A stretch of DNA of 64,000 bases, taken from positions 3,256,693-3,320,692 of the forward strand of contig FN649749.1 in the NCBI GenBank assembly GCA_000310025.1. The letters are read 5' to 3'. The notes beneath the pieces are model-generated. The model worked only from the letters and a program-made list of their open reading frames with translations, was not told where the DNA came from and did no database searches. Position 1 is the first letter of the stretch; every line of letters begins with the position of its first letter. The translations under genes were made by a program, and so were the position numbers. This document shows, one piece after another, positions 44,730 to 56,703 of this stretch. This DNA is from Ectocarpus siliculosus. Its lineage: Eukaryota; Sar; Phaeophyceae; Ectocarpales; Ectocarpaceae.

Positions 44730-44772
44730 GTAGACCACACAAGATACCACACACCCCGGACCGCTTTGCAAC
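44730..44772. mobile_element. MITE family B, solitary left end
   Basis: GTAGACCACACAAGATACCA then CACACCCCGGACCG, equivalent to the left ends at 31760 and 63325. No matching right end was found nearby, so it is a fragment. Confidence 0.55.
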
Positions 44773-45072
44773 GCTTGAATACGGCCTGATTGCGATCAAC
44801 AACCGCAGTGCGGAATTGCGTGGTGAAAGAGCCGGACAAGATAGACCCGCCCATCCTCACCTCAGCTTCTTCGCCATGAGGGTTCTTGACCCTGTCTTCC
44901 ACGATGCGTTGGCTGAAGTAGACCTGGTAGGGTATTGGGAGATAGGGTATGATATAACAGATACAGTATAAGAGACTGAGGTGCTGTGGGATGGATTAGA
45001 GACAAGGGGCGAAGGAGCAAAGAGAGCTATAAGGAGATCGAGCAGTCTCCGTCGCAGGTTTTGGCTATTACT

Positions 45073-45197
45073 GTAAGTAAGGATGTTGGATAAAGCATGC
45101 AGTAAAGGAAGTTGGGTAAGGGTTAGGGATAGGGTTGCGTACTCCCTCAGTGTTCTATTTCCTCATACACTTAATTTCTCGCGAAGACGGTCTAGAT
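45073..45197 (+). repeat. Dispersed repeat D, copy 1
   Basis: TGTTGGATAAAGC, GAAGTTGGGTAAGGGTTAGG, TGCGTACTCCCTC, GTTCTATTTCCTC and CTCGCGAAGACGGTC match in order the copy at 57107-57224. Confidence 0.75.
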
Positions 45198-45277
45198 AGA
45201 GACAAGGGGAAATGGAGTAGAGAGAGACTTACGGAGAAGAGTCACAACGCAGGGGGTGGGAGGGAGATGGAGAGAGA

Positions 45278-45278
45278 A

Positions 45279-45317
<39 letters not shown>

Positions 45318-45320
45318 AAG
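45278..45320. repeat. (AT)n followed by (AG)n microsatellite
   Basis: Adjacent pure AT and AG dinucleotide runs. Confidence 0.95.
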
Positions 45321-46474
45321 GAACACGGGGTCGACCACAGCAACCTCCAAGTCGAGCAATGGATGCATCTCCCTGAAACCGGAGACTGCGAACCGCAAGG
45401 AGACTTCCAAGACAATCACTACTCTTGCTGACCAATCACGGTGGTGTCGTGGGTAATGAGAGGAACATCGTCACCGGGCCAAGCTCGTGTTGCGGCATAG
45501 TGCACCGCACGAGGCAAATTGTAGCAAGGGCCAGACACAAGCGAGACGTCTCACCTCGTCTAGCACCCGCACAATGCGGCACGACCCGCCCGACACTGAT
45601 CCCCCAGGTGTTTGCCGGATGAAGCAAGGATGCGAAGACCGTACAAATGTCGGTGTGTGGGGGAAGAAGACGGCCAAGCACAGGTGTAAGCGGAATCAGT
45701 AGTGCAACCTTTTCATCGCCCACTAGCACAAAATGTTGATCTATGCCCGATACGAGGAACACGGCGTAAAGAAGGTTGCCTGCTGCCACCATTAATTCTA
45801 CGGTCCACGCGTGCTACCAAAAAAAAATCACGGCTGGCCAGCGTCACGTAGCCCCCTCAGAACCCATGTGCACACGGCGTATATTCTTCCAGAGAGCACG
45901 GCCTTTTTCGGTGGGAAATGCATCTAGAGATGAGTTTCACGCTGGCCTCGGGGCCGATGCGCCAACTAGAGAGCGTGTTTCGCCGACTTACAAGACACGG
46001 GCTGCGCCTCTTCGTCGTGGAAGAACAGGTTGGGGCCAGACTCTGTCCGGGTTAGCAGCGGTTGCAACTGGGTCCCGAAGAAACATCGGGACATGGGGGA
46101 GAGAGCGAGGGAGATACGGCAGCTGTTGAAGTCCGTATCAGACTAATAGGTCCAAAGCTCTGCCGTCAGTAACTCCCACACGCGTAGAGCTGGGTTGACT
46201 TCAAGTTTGGACGGCAGCCCACACCGCGGGCAAAGCAAAGTCCAAACGTCTGTACTTTAAAGAACGTGTTGGCGGTTCTTCCGGCACGTTGAGTGAACTG
46301 GGAGCTGCCAAGCCCGCTGAACCAGCCAGTTGGCTCTCTTTCCGTGGGAGTTTAGCGACCTTCCCCTGCCATCCCCTCACCCTAGCAACCAAGAACACAC
46401 CGCGTGCTCCAGAAAAGTCCCGCTGGATCGTCGGTTTGTCCAGATAGGTATTTTGTGGGGCTTCGATTTTCAAC

Positions 46475-47266
46475 CTCGTGCGATGTCAACTGCACAGTCT
46501 AAGCTCCCCACCTTCCCTTCTCCAATGTATGACGCGAGCTCCAAGCTGCTCTCGTCATCAGGCCCGCTGCGATATTCAACCACGTCAAGCTCCAACAAAC
46601 TTCCCTGCTTGTTATGCACATGTAGGAATCGGTAAGAAGCATCATACATACAAAGGCGGGCGGATTGAGGACCAGCACTCTGAATTACCGGAGACCTCTA
46701 GAGCAGTAGACTCATCGGTGCCTTGCCGTTAACTTGTACACCCATAATACGAAGTTGGCTGTAAATCAATGCGCCACCACACCCTGGTTAAAGCGAATTG
46801 GTACCAAAGGCACCCATTCGTTGATGTGAAGAGTCCTCAATTTCGCAGTGGATGTGGTGGTTTGTTTGTTGGGTGCGAGACAAGGGGGGGTGGTGTCTTC
46901 CGTGTGGCATCCCTTCAGTCGACACATTATCTCATACGCTTACGTTTTGCTTTTCAAATGACCAGTTGGGCGAGGCAACACGTATCGTCACACCTCCCAC
47001 CCATTCTTTGCTGATCGTGTAGCTTCGCTGTCCTCTGCTGCTAGAGCTGTTGTTGGCCGTGGTCGGCGGCGACACCTGGGCCGGAGTGATGATGATGTTG
47101 CAGTCGTGAGTCGACCTTCGACAGCAGCAGCAGCAGCAGGCATTGCTGCAGCAGTGCTGGCGCTACCCGCCCGCGGGGGGGATGGAGGCGCCAAGAAAGC
47201 TTGCGACAACTTTAGTGGAAGTACGCAAAGTATTGTGACACACACCGCGGGCGTCGACTTCATCAT
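46475..47266 (-). CDS. Putative plastid-targeted protein, first two exons
   Basis: Exon 1, 47266-46994 (91 codons), starts MMKSTPAVCVTILCVLPLKL followed by SQAFLAPPSPP. This is a signal peptide whose predicted cleavage lies directly before Phe, the motif that marks heterokont plastid bipartite targeting. A Ser/Thr/Ala/Arg-rich transit-like stretch follows. A donor GAG/GTGTGA and an acceptor TAATTCAG lead to exon 2, 46679-46475, phase 0: SAGPQSARLCMYDASYRFLH, then SLLELDVVEYRSGPDDESSL and ASYIGEGKVGSLDCAVDIAR. The family is not recognised. Exon 2 ends in a weak donor (CGAG/GTTGAA). A second frame continues coherently after it (EAPQNTYLDKPTIQRDFSGA), so a frameshift error or a misplaced edge is possible. 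It is divergent from the EGF gene, 489 bases away. Confidence 0.5.
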
Positions 47267-47755
47267 GCGAGCGAGGGTGGGCTGGCTTTAGTGGGATCAT
47301 GATGATCACATTGCATTTGCTTTTGGGACCGAAGCAGGGGGGATACACAGCGAATAACTAAGTGGGGGGTTTACAACCTCAGAGCACCTTTCGCGTGCCC
47401 CCTAAGCCAAGGCATCGTCGCCGCACGACCACCACAGGGCTCGATCCACACCGCTGCATTACATCTCCGACACTTTCAGCTGACTACGGGACGTGCGTGC
47501 TACGATTGTGGCGTTGAGTGTGCAAGACTTTCTTGTGACGGCCGGGAGACAGCAAGCAAAGGTTTTCAATTTTTGAAATCTAATCTTGCTGTGCGGTAGA
47601 TAGCTTTGTCGGGGTGCAGTGGTCTCTCGGAACCTCGCGCGCGCGTGAGCACTGGGTCAGGGTGCGGCGAGCCTACCGCTGCACACACCCTTGTGCCGAC
47701 AGCCAGCTTATCCTTGCCAACACGGGTGGTGGCAGCGAGAGCGGGAGCACCGACC
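47267..47755. promoter_or_regulatory. Head-to-head promoter region
   Basis: The 489 bases between the start codons of the putative plastid protein (-) and the EGF-domain gene (+). Both promoters and 5' UTRs must share this interval unless 5' UTR introns lie elsewhere. No specific element could be assigned. Confidence 0.4.
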
Positions 47756-50700
47756 ATGGGCCGCAGCAATCGCAGAAGGCAGTGGATGGGGCTGCTTGCA
47801 ACGGCGGTCGTCCTGCTGTCACCATCTCGGGGGGAGCAGCAGGAGGAGGCTACTGCGGTAGAGAGCGAGAGCGCTGCCGAATTGCCCGAAAACTGCCAAA
47901 TCCTCAAGACCACGACGAACTATAAGTGAGAATATGCCTCCTCCGCGGAGATAATTTTGTTGGGTACGATGTGCTTACCGTATGTACCACACTATCCACA
48001 ACAATGATTCAAGGATTGCCTTGCCAGGAACAACCATGGGAGATGATCATGTGTGGGGCGCAGGCCTGGCGACATGTCGCCGTTACTCCGTTAGTACGTA
48101 CTGCTGTAGGCACAAAAATAGAGCCAGTGACGTTGTATTGGTCACCGCACCCCCTCTGTTCGATCATCTAGTCGTCTTTCCTCGACGGCGGGAAGCTTTT
48201 GATCAGAAAGGGTTCACGTTGGGAAGATCTTGTAATATATTTATTTAGCCTATAGACTATATACCCTGGGCGCAAACATTCGGCAGGGCAGCAAATTGGA
48301 CGCCCGACGAGAGAACAGAGGATACGTATCTTGTGCGAATAGCATGGCTTCAGCAAATCGAGTCGGTTCAACGTGTTATGCGATGAATTCATGCTATGTA
48401 TACGTCTCGCGTCTGGTACATGCACGTGCGCAGGCGCAAGCTTCAAAAGGGTGCCGCACCAGAACGCAGCCAAGCAGATGAAGTCCCGCACTTGCCGTGC
48501 CATTGCTGTTATTTTGATACTTCTTTTTTTTCGAGACCCGCGCGGCTTGTGCGTACAGGCGATCACTACAACATGTTTCGTAGACCTGTTGAAGGATTTG
48601 GATTAGCTGCAAGGCTTTATGTATCGTGGAAATTCCTGGCGACCGGTGTGGTTGTTCAGTCAACGCCCCACATCGTTCCTCTAGGACTATGTACTCGATT
48701 TCGCTCAGGGTGTGTGTCGTCCTTTTGCTGTCGGCAGACAAGAAGATGCGCCGACCGATGTCTCCGGTCTCATCGGCGAGATCTACGACCGCGTCAACGA
48801 GGACCTTGACGATGTCCTCAAGCTCGACATCAACTACGTCGGCGGGGTGATCCACAGGTACCACATGGCGAGGCTTCATTTTAATTTGCGCCGCCCCCTA
48901 AGTTTACCAGGCGGTGACTTCCCCTAGAAGCGCGGTTGTTTGTGGATGTTACTCTCGTGTGGTTTTGGTTGTTCCGGTGGTACGGTGGGTAACCAACCCG
49001 GTGCCATGTAGACCTTCGACAGAGGTTGCCCGGTTCTATACGGGATAACCTGCAGCCCTGCCTGGGTTCCATGGTCACGCTCGTTCCACTTGACAGTCCC
49101 CCCGGTGGTGGTCAATTGTTACACCAGCGCAGCGTTGAGTTATCACCATTCGTAGACCTGTCGTAGAACGAATCTGTCCCTGGGGCAAGAGACCAAGCGC
49201 GCCAGAGGCATGATGCGCGAGCTGGGGAGATTTCCTGCGTGTAAAGGCCCCCTTTTTTGCACCCATGTGGTCCGTCGGATTCGAGCAGCGAACGCGTTTC
49301 GAGGAAAAACCTTGGTGCCGCAAACGATTTTGAGCATTCTTGACCTTCTCAAGGCCCAATCAAGCTGTACATCAGCTCCGAACCCCTTCTAGCCCCTTCA
49401 CATCCGACTTGTTGAAGTTTCGAGGCTTGTATACTACTGCTCTTGGTGTCCATGTCCACCCGTGAAATACCAACGGTCCTTGTGTTTGTGTGCGGCGGCG
49501 GGCCTGACGTAACCAACAGGCTCGTGGGAAGGCACGACGTTCGCGCCACAGTTACCCGCCGGAAAGAGAACGGAACGGAGTTGCAGGAGTGCATGGTGGT
49601 GCCGGTGGTGATCGAGGACAGCAACGAGTGCACCCTTCCCGAGAGGCATCCGATGCACCACGAGTGAGGGCTTGGGGTATCAAGCGGCATTACTGGCTAC
49701 CGTGTGGTTGTTGGTGCTTTGTCGAGTTGTGTGCTTTATATATGCGTATTGTACAATCACAGAAGTTCTATCCGTTCGAGACAATACTACAGCAGTCAAG
49801 GGGGCGTGTTGAAAGTCTTTGCAGTGAATGGGGGAGAAAGCCTGCCGGGCACTGGGTATATTTTTGCGTGGATTTATGCCTATAAACTGAAATATCAGTG
49901 ATGCCAGCTGGTGTCGATCTTGTGTGTTGCAGGCGATTTAGAGATGAGTGCGCTCTCTGTATGGTCCATGCACGATGCACGGCGAAGGGCAGACTTGCTT
50001 GCTCTGTGGCTGTGGGATGTACAAAGTTTCGATATGAGAACGTGGGTTGCGTGCCGTGCCTTGCCGTGCGTGTCAAGAGGTGCTGGTGTTGTGCGCAACA
50101 GCTTTTCTCTTGGCGGCGTTTGATTTTGTTTTCAAACCTGGTGGCGAAACCTGGCGCAAAGTGTTTGTCTCTTCCGGCAACGAGCACCCTCATGCAGACG
50201 ATCAATCATAATGCATAGCAATCGAAGACGGGGGCAGAGAGAGAAGACTTGTGAGGAGTGCAAGTTTTTACGGGTAGAGCACCGCCATACTGTTCTCTCT
50301 TTGCCGGTTCTTGGCTCTTCATCGACCAGCGTCTTGCAGCACGCTGCAACAACGCTGTACGAAGGAGAGAGAGAGACACACACACAGGATGGGGGGAGGG
50401 AGTGGGGGAGAAAAAGGCCGGGAGTATGTAGGGCAGGCACAGCGGCAGGGGTAGGGGGTGGGAGAGCAACAGGAGGAGCACAGTGGACAGCCACGTTTCC
50501 GTCAATGGTGGACGGTAGGTATACTACGGCACGAAACGACTTACGAGTAGTTTATCTACACCTCACCGCGAATATCGGCCGGTGCTATTCTTATCCCAAC
50601 GGCACAGGTGCCACGCAAGCGCGGAGTGCGTGAACACGATCGGATCGTACGAGTGCTCGTGTCCGGGGAGGGAGGCATGTGTCCCCAGGTCGGGGCTAGG

Positions 50701-53700
50701 GTACTGCACGGGAATCAACTCCTCGGCTGATTGCTGCACGGTCGACGAGGAAAAGGTAGGCACAAAGAAGCGCCTGCCGCGTTGGAAACTGTTGTTCGAA
50801 TGTACAAGGTTGTCCCTCCGGAGTTGGCTAATGAGAGCACGCTGTCATGAAGGTGTGATACACGCGATGAAAGTAAGAGCTCACCGATGGAAGTAAAAGC
50901 TCACAGCGGACTGCCAGCCGCGGTTTGAAGTTCCCACAGCTGACGTGTTTTCCACTCGAACAGCCCGGCGACCCTCAAAGAATCGAAAAGACGTAATTAC
51001 AAACCTGTGTGTCCAGTCTTGCGAGGACCAACACATTGTGTTGCGCAGCAGCCCTTTTTGGTAGAAAGCCGAGAGGGCGGTTGTCGCCGCTTCTGGGGGG
51101 CAAGCTGTGCGATGAGCCCCTCGGATAGGGGATGTAGTCCTTGTGCCCACGTGTGTACACACCTTCTTGAGCCACGTGCAGCATGGTACCGCCGTGGGGG
51201 AGGGGGCGAGACTTTGCCCTCATTCCAGTCGCGATGGCCCTAGCTCAAGTCCAGTGTGTTGCACGATGGGGGGGGTGAATAGCGTAGATAGAATTCTAGA
51301 CAGTTGTTTTGGGTGCATGTGACGGGTTGGTAATCTAACGGCCTAGTACAGCTGGATTGATCGGGCTTCGATTGAAGCGGCGCTGCCTGGGCCTTGTTTA
51401 ACCGCTTTTGAAGGAAGATTCCGACCCCCAACCTCTTCGCCTGATTCCTGGGTACCAGGAGTTTGCTTCTCCCAAGCTCCTCCTCGTGCTTTCAGCGAAG
51501 GCCTCACGTATCGACTCTTGCTTGCTAACAGTATTATTTTATTGTGTTCTCACGTTCTGGCTTTTTTCTTGTTTTGTTCACATTCCATGGCCTTTTGAGC
51601 AGAGACCGAACGGGTGCCGCGACAAGACATGCTCCCACGACTGCCGGAGAGACTTCCGGTGCTACACCGACCAGTGCGAGGGGAAGTGTGTATACCCGGA
51701 CAGTTGCAAGAGCTCGTGAGTATCTGTGTGTGTTTTTATTATTAGCATCGACCGCGCTAACCGGCTGACCAATGAAAAGACGTCCGTCTTAGTGCGGTTG
51801 AAAACACGAAACACTTCGATCTGCCATGAACTGGGACCCCGTGAGGGGGCAACATGGGGGAGGGTAAACTATCCTTCGGATCAAAGACAGAAACGGCAGC
51901 AACAGAAGAAAACTGGACGCGTCTACCAAAGCCATTACCTTGCACTCTAGTTCGTTTAGGAGTACTTTCACCATTATCCTCCTTGTTTTCGCTCCCATCA
52001 TTCTGATAATCATTTTGACAAGAATCTCTGGGCAGTTCTTCCCTAGCCCTACGTTTTTTGTTTTGGGGAAGGTTATCTGGCTCAAACCCTTTGCTCTCTT
52101 CCACTCCTCCATGTTTTCCTCCTCCATCGTCGTCTTCGTCCTCCTTTCTTCCCTTTCCCTTTCCTTCGTCTCCGTCACTCCCAAAAGAACTACTCTCACT
52201 ACTATCGTTGTCGCAGAGATCCCAACCGATTGGCCCTGGTGGAAGTTGGTCGATCAGTAGCCCATGACGTTTGAACACATCGCGAGTTCGCATCGACAGA
52301 AAAATTGTGTGTGATTGTCCGGATATGTAGCTGCAAAAGCTTGTGGGTGTTTGCTTGGGTCTGTGAGTGTGTTGTGTGTGTTTTGAAGGTACATCGACCG
52401 TGCAAATAACCAATGAAAATGAAAAGACGTCAGTCTTGCAGCCTAGCGGGATATGAAAGGCGAACACGCTTTCTGTGAGTGGGAGTGTGCACGCGCCGAC
52501 AGGTGTTGCTCAGAAAGGACTGATGGGTTCGGTCTCATGAGGGACGAATTTTCAATTTTGGAATTTTCTCGTAGTGGAGGTGTCGATAAGAAAGAAGAAA
52601 CATGCATGTGTATGACACTCGGCAGTTCAGTTGGGGAGCTCAGAACGATAGCAGGGTGATGACAGCCACACCAACGATACAGGCCACCATCGAGAGTTTG
52701 ACGAAAAGAGACTCGCGTTTTTGTCCTGTTTTGGCTGCGGTGACACCAATAGTTGAAAGGGTGGCTGGCTGCCCCTTTCTGCGCCGTCTGAGGGTAGTCA
52801 CACGCCGCCCAGACCCACCTTGCCTCAAACACGTGAAATTTTGCACCATCCGTGTGCCCCTTTCGCATGGTGCTATCCTATACCGAGGAATACGGTCGGT
52901 TGCATTTTTTATTATGTAGTATTATAAATAGTATAACAGCCTTCACGCTAGCATGTTAAGCTTGGTTTTAGCAAGGGATAGGGTTAGGGATAGGGATACG
53001 AACCCCCCCTCTCTATTTCACATACAATGCTTAATATCCTCTCGAAGGCAGTCCGCATATATTGACCCCATGGGTTTACTATGAAATATACGTGGTAACA
53101 CAGAAAGACTAGACGTTCGAGATATACCCACTGCCGAAAAGGATGTACTCAAGTCCTTTCAGTGAGTGGACGGAAACCGGCTGGAAACTGGGCTTATTTT
53201 TGAGTCTGTTTAAGCCTGTGCACTGAACTATACCAGTGATACCAGCTGGTGCTATGTAGAAAAGCATCTGCATAGGTGGATACATTTAACAATACATGCC
53301 CTGTAGTTCTCTACTGGGTCAACGACAAATATGGGTTCATGATTGTTCTCTATCTCGCCCGTGTTGCTCATTGGCTCATTGTCCGGCCCGCCTCGCTGGA
53401 CATTTTTTTTTTCCCTCTCTCCTTGGTCAGCCGCGGCATGGTAACCTGCGCTTGCCAAAACGAAAGCGAGGTCGGCAACGGGCACGTCTGCCCGGGGGAG
53501 ACGCCAGAGGTCTTGACGGTGAGACGGGGGGGGGGGGGCACGTGCACTCCACGGGGATACTTTTCGTTCGCACTTTATTTTTTTTCCCCTCTGTAGGTCA
53601 GGGTAGCGTGCGTGGTGTTGCAGCACTCACCCAAATCACCTTGGGAAGGCGTGTCTGCCTTTTGTTCGCAGCACGCACACGGTTTTGCTTAGTTCCATGT

Positions 53701-56651
53701 ACCGCTTGCTTGAAGCCGGGGGTGACCCTCTTTGTTGAGGAACGCACGTTGCCGCAAAGGACGTGCGAAAAAACTTCAAAAATACACAACCACTGAAAGA
53801 CTACCCGTTCTCTTGCAAGCACGGCATGATGGCGGGTAGAAAGCATGGCCGCCTACGCGTCAGTAATGAGATGCCGCCGCCACCATTTTATACCACGCTG
53901 CCATGGGTATTCACATTCGAAGGGGTGCCGTTGCGTGTAACGGTAAAAAGGGTGTACCGCTGATACTTGCGTATCATGCTTGTTCGATGCTGTCGCTGCT
54001 GGTACGCGGAAGGCTGTCGTGCCGTACAATTACCGCGTTGTTGTTGTTGTTGTTGTTGTTGTTGCTGCTGCTGCTGTTGTTGTCTTCGCATTAAAAACCG
54101 TTCCGATATCTTTGCCCAATACCCTTGTTCACTGCGTACTGACCCGTGTAGGGACAATATTTTCACCGCGTTGTCCACGTCGCATCAACCACCCGACTGA
54201 CTTTTATGTGCGTTGTCTTGGATCACGCGGCGTCGTCTTGAAGGATGCCAGCGGTGCCTTCCTGGCAGACTTGGATCCCTCCAAGGTGTGCGGGTGTCAG
54301 GTGCCCAAGGTGGACTTGTGCCACGACGTCAGCTGCGGCCAGCATGCCACTTGCAGGTGTGTACATGCCCTGCGTGAATAGAACCGTTATGAGGGGACGA
54401 AACCCGTGAAGGCGTGCGAAGTATCGCGGCACACGGTGCAAATCGCTACTGCTAGTGTTTGTTCCAGAAAATATATTACCCGTTCGAGATGTTTGTTTAT
54501 TTCTGGTGGCTGACATCCAAGACGTGCGGATTTTTCCGCGGATTTTCCTGCATTTCTGAGCTTTGATTTGAGCAGCACAGTTTTCGACTAGTACAGACAG
54601 ACGAAGGTACCTGATAGAGAAATCGGAACGGTTGTTGAGGTGAAGACAACAACAATAAACAATGTCGCGACCGGCGACCTGTAGCATGAAGGGAGTCTCT
54701 CTGAAGTCGAAAACAAACAGAAATCAACGACGGGAACTTCCTCGATTTTTTCACTCTTCCTCTGGCCTCCCCGAAGGCTTTGCGGGTCGTCAACCATTCG
54801 TCGGGAAGCGTTTGTTTTCTGAGTGTTGTCCGTTGCGGTACCTGAAATATAGTCGTGCCTGCGGAACGTGAAGCGTTTGGTTACATGGGATGCGCGACCA
54901 ATCCATGGTATTTCTGGTTTGGCAAAGCGAACGCAAGGGCGTCGACCAGCTTGTGGTTAATCCTCGTGAAACGTGTAGCCGGGGCCGGCGAAAACCCGGC
55001 ATATCGCTCCGTCCCGGCATGCGATGTCAATGGTCTAATGACTACGGCATGCGTTTACGTCAGTACATCCGGCCACCATATCGCTCCGTCCTGGCATTGT
55101 AGGCATGCGAGGTCAATGGTCGAACGACTACGGCACATACACCTGGCTACCATATCGCTCCGTCCCGGCATTGTACGGATGCGAGGTCAACGGTCTAACG
55201 ACTATGGCATGCGTTTACATGAGTGCACCCGGCTACCATATCGCTCCGTCCCGACATTGAAGGGATGCCAGGTCAATGGTCTAGCGACTACGGCATGCGT
55301 ATACATGAGTACACCCGGCTACCATATCACTCCGTCCGACTTGCGAGGTTAATGGTCTAACAACTACGGCATGCGTTTACATGAGTACCCCCCCCCCCCT
55401 CCTCCGAGCAGTGAGGGGAAGTGTCAGTGTGCGCCGGGATACAGCCATGTTCCAGACCTCGGTTGCATGGACGAGAGACCTGTCTGGCTGGATCTCAAGG
55501 GTCCCACCCACCTCACCATGAAGCAGTGCGACAAGTACGTGGAGCACGGGGTGCAGGTTGTGGACGCCAACTCTGAGAACCACGACAGGTATGTGTGCGT
55601 GCGTGTACGAACCAACCACAAGGGTTTAGCGTACTTGACCGCAGGAGAAATGTCTGTTGTTGCTGTTGTTGCTGTTGCTGCTACCACCGTCATGAATGAT
55701 GTTTGGCCTCGAAGTGACACCCATTTCTTTCAGCAATTGAGAATCCCCCCCCTACCGGCTGATATCGATAGGATAGGGAAAATATTTCTTCACCACCTTT
55801 GTCAAAGTAGGAAGGAGTGATTGGTGATCGGTCCAGTGGGGGCAATGCTCCGTCCTCTCGAGGACGCGTGGTCTAGCAGCTAAGACACGCAGAACATGTG
55901 TCCCCCCCCCCACTTCCGGCTTACTTTTTCGCACCAAACCCCAACAGAAACGTTGGTGTGTCCTACTCCAAGCCTCCCGGAAAGTGTGCCTCGGAAATGG
56001 GTACGTTCACGGTAAACTACACTCTCAACACGGAATGGATGGACCCCCCTGTCCAGTACATCTTACGCCACGTGAGTTATTGTTGGGTCGCTGTATGGCT
56101 ATTATCACTTTCTGTCGCCTTGTCTTTTTTTTTGTCTTCGTCGGGTATTTCGGTTCTCGCTTTTTTTCTGTTGGCTATATAGATAATAACTCGTTGCCGT
56201 GTTGTTTTACTCGGGGCTTTTTGGTCCCCTTTCTTTTTTTGCGATGATTGTGTGTGTTTATGTTTGCGTTGGTGCTGTCCAAACCAATGCGCGCGCGTGT
56301 GTGTTTGTGTTTAGGTTAGCTGTGTCCTAGCCAAGACACTGGGTTAAAATCCTCCAGCCGTTCCGGATACCCACCGTCAGACAGAGAGATGTTTGCGCGG
56401 TGTTCTTTGGCAATAGCGGTGTTCCGTGTTGTGGCCAGACGTGTGACAGACGCTTGACATGCTCGACTCGGAAATAGTGTAGGAGTATGGACGTATGTAG
56501 GGCGGTCTCATTTTGGTCTGTCTGGCACACGACGGAAGGCGGGGTGTTGCTGCTTGGAGAAGGTCGGAGCAATCTGGAGTTACGCTGAAGTAAAGAAATC
56601 AGATCTGTATTTCGAAACGACGAAAAAAATAGCGACGAAGACGACGACGAA

Positions 56652-56703
<52 letters not shown>

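Larger units (their letters stand above)
42620..46474. other. Large gene-poor stretch
   Basis: Promoter and 5' UTR of the dehydrogenase at the left. Otherwise repeats (MITE fragment at 44730, repeat D at 45073, AT/AG tract at 45278) and no confirmed gene. Short exon-like strings on the minus strand at about 45470-45800 and 45985-46070 could be further exons of the plastid-protein gene but do not join cleanly. Confidence 0.4.
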
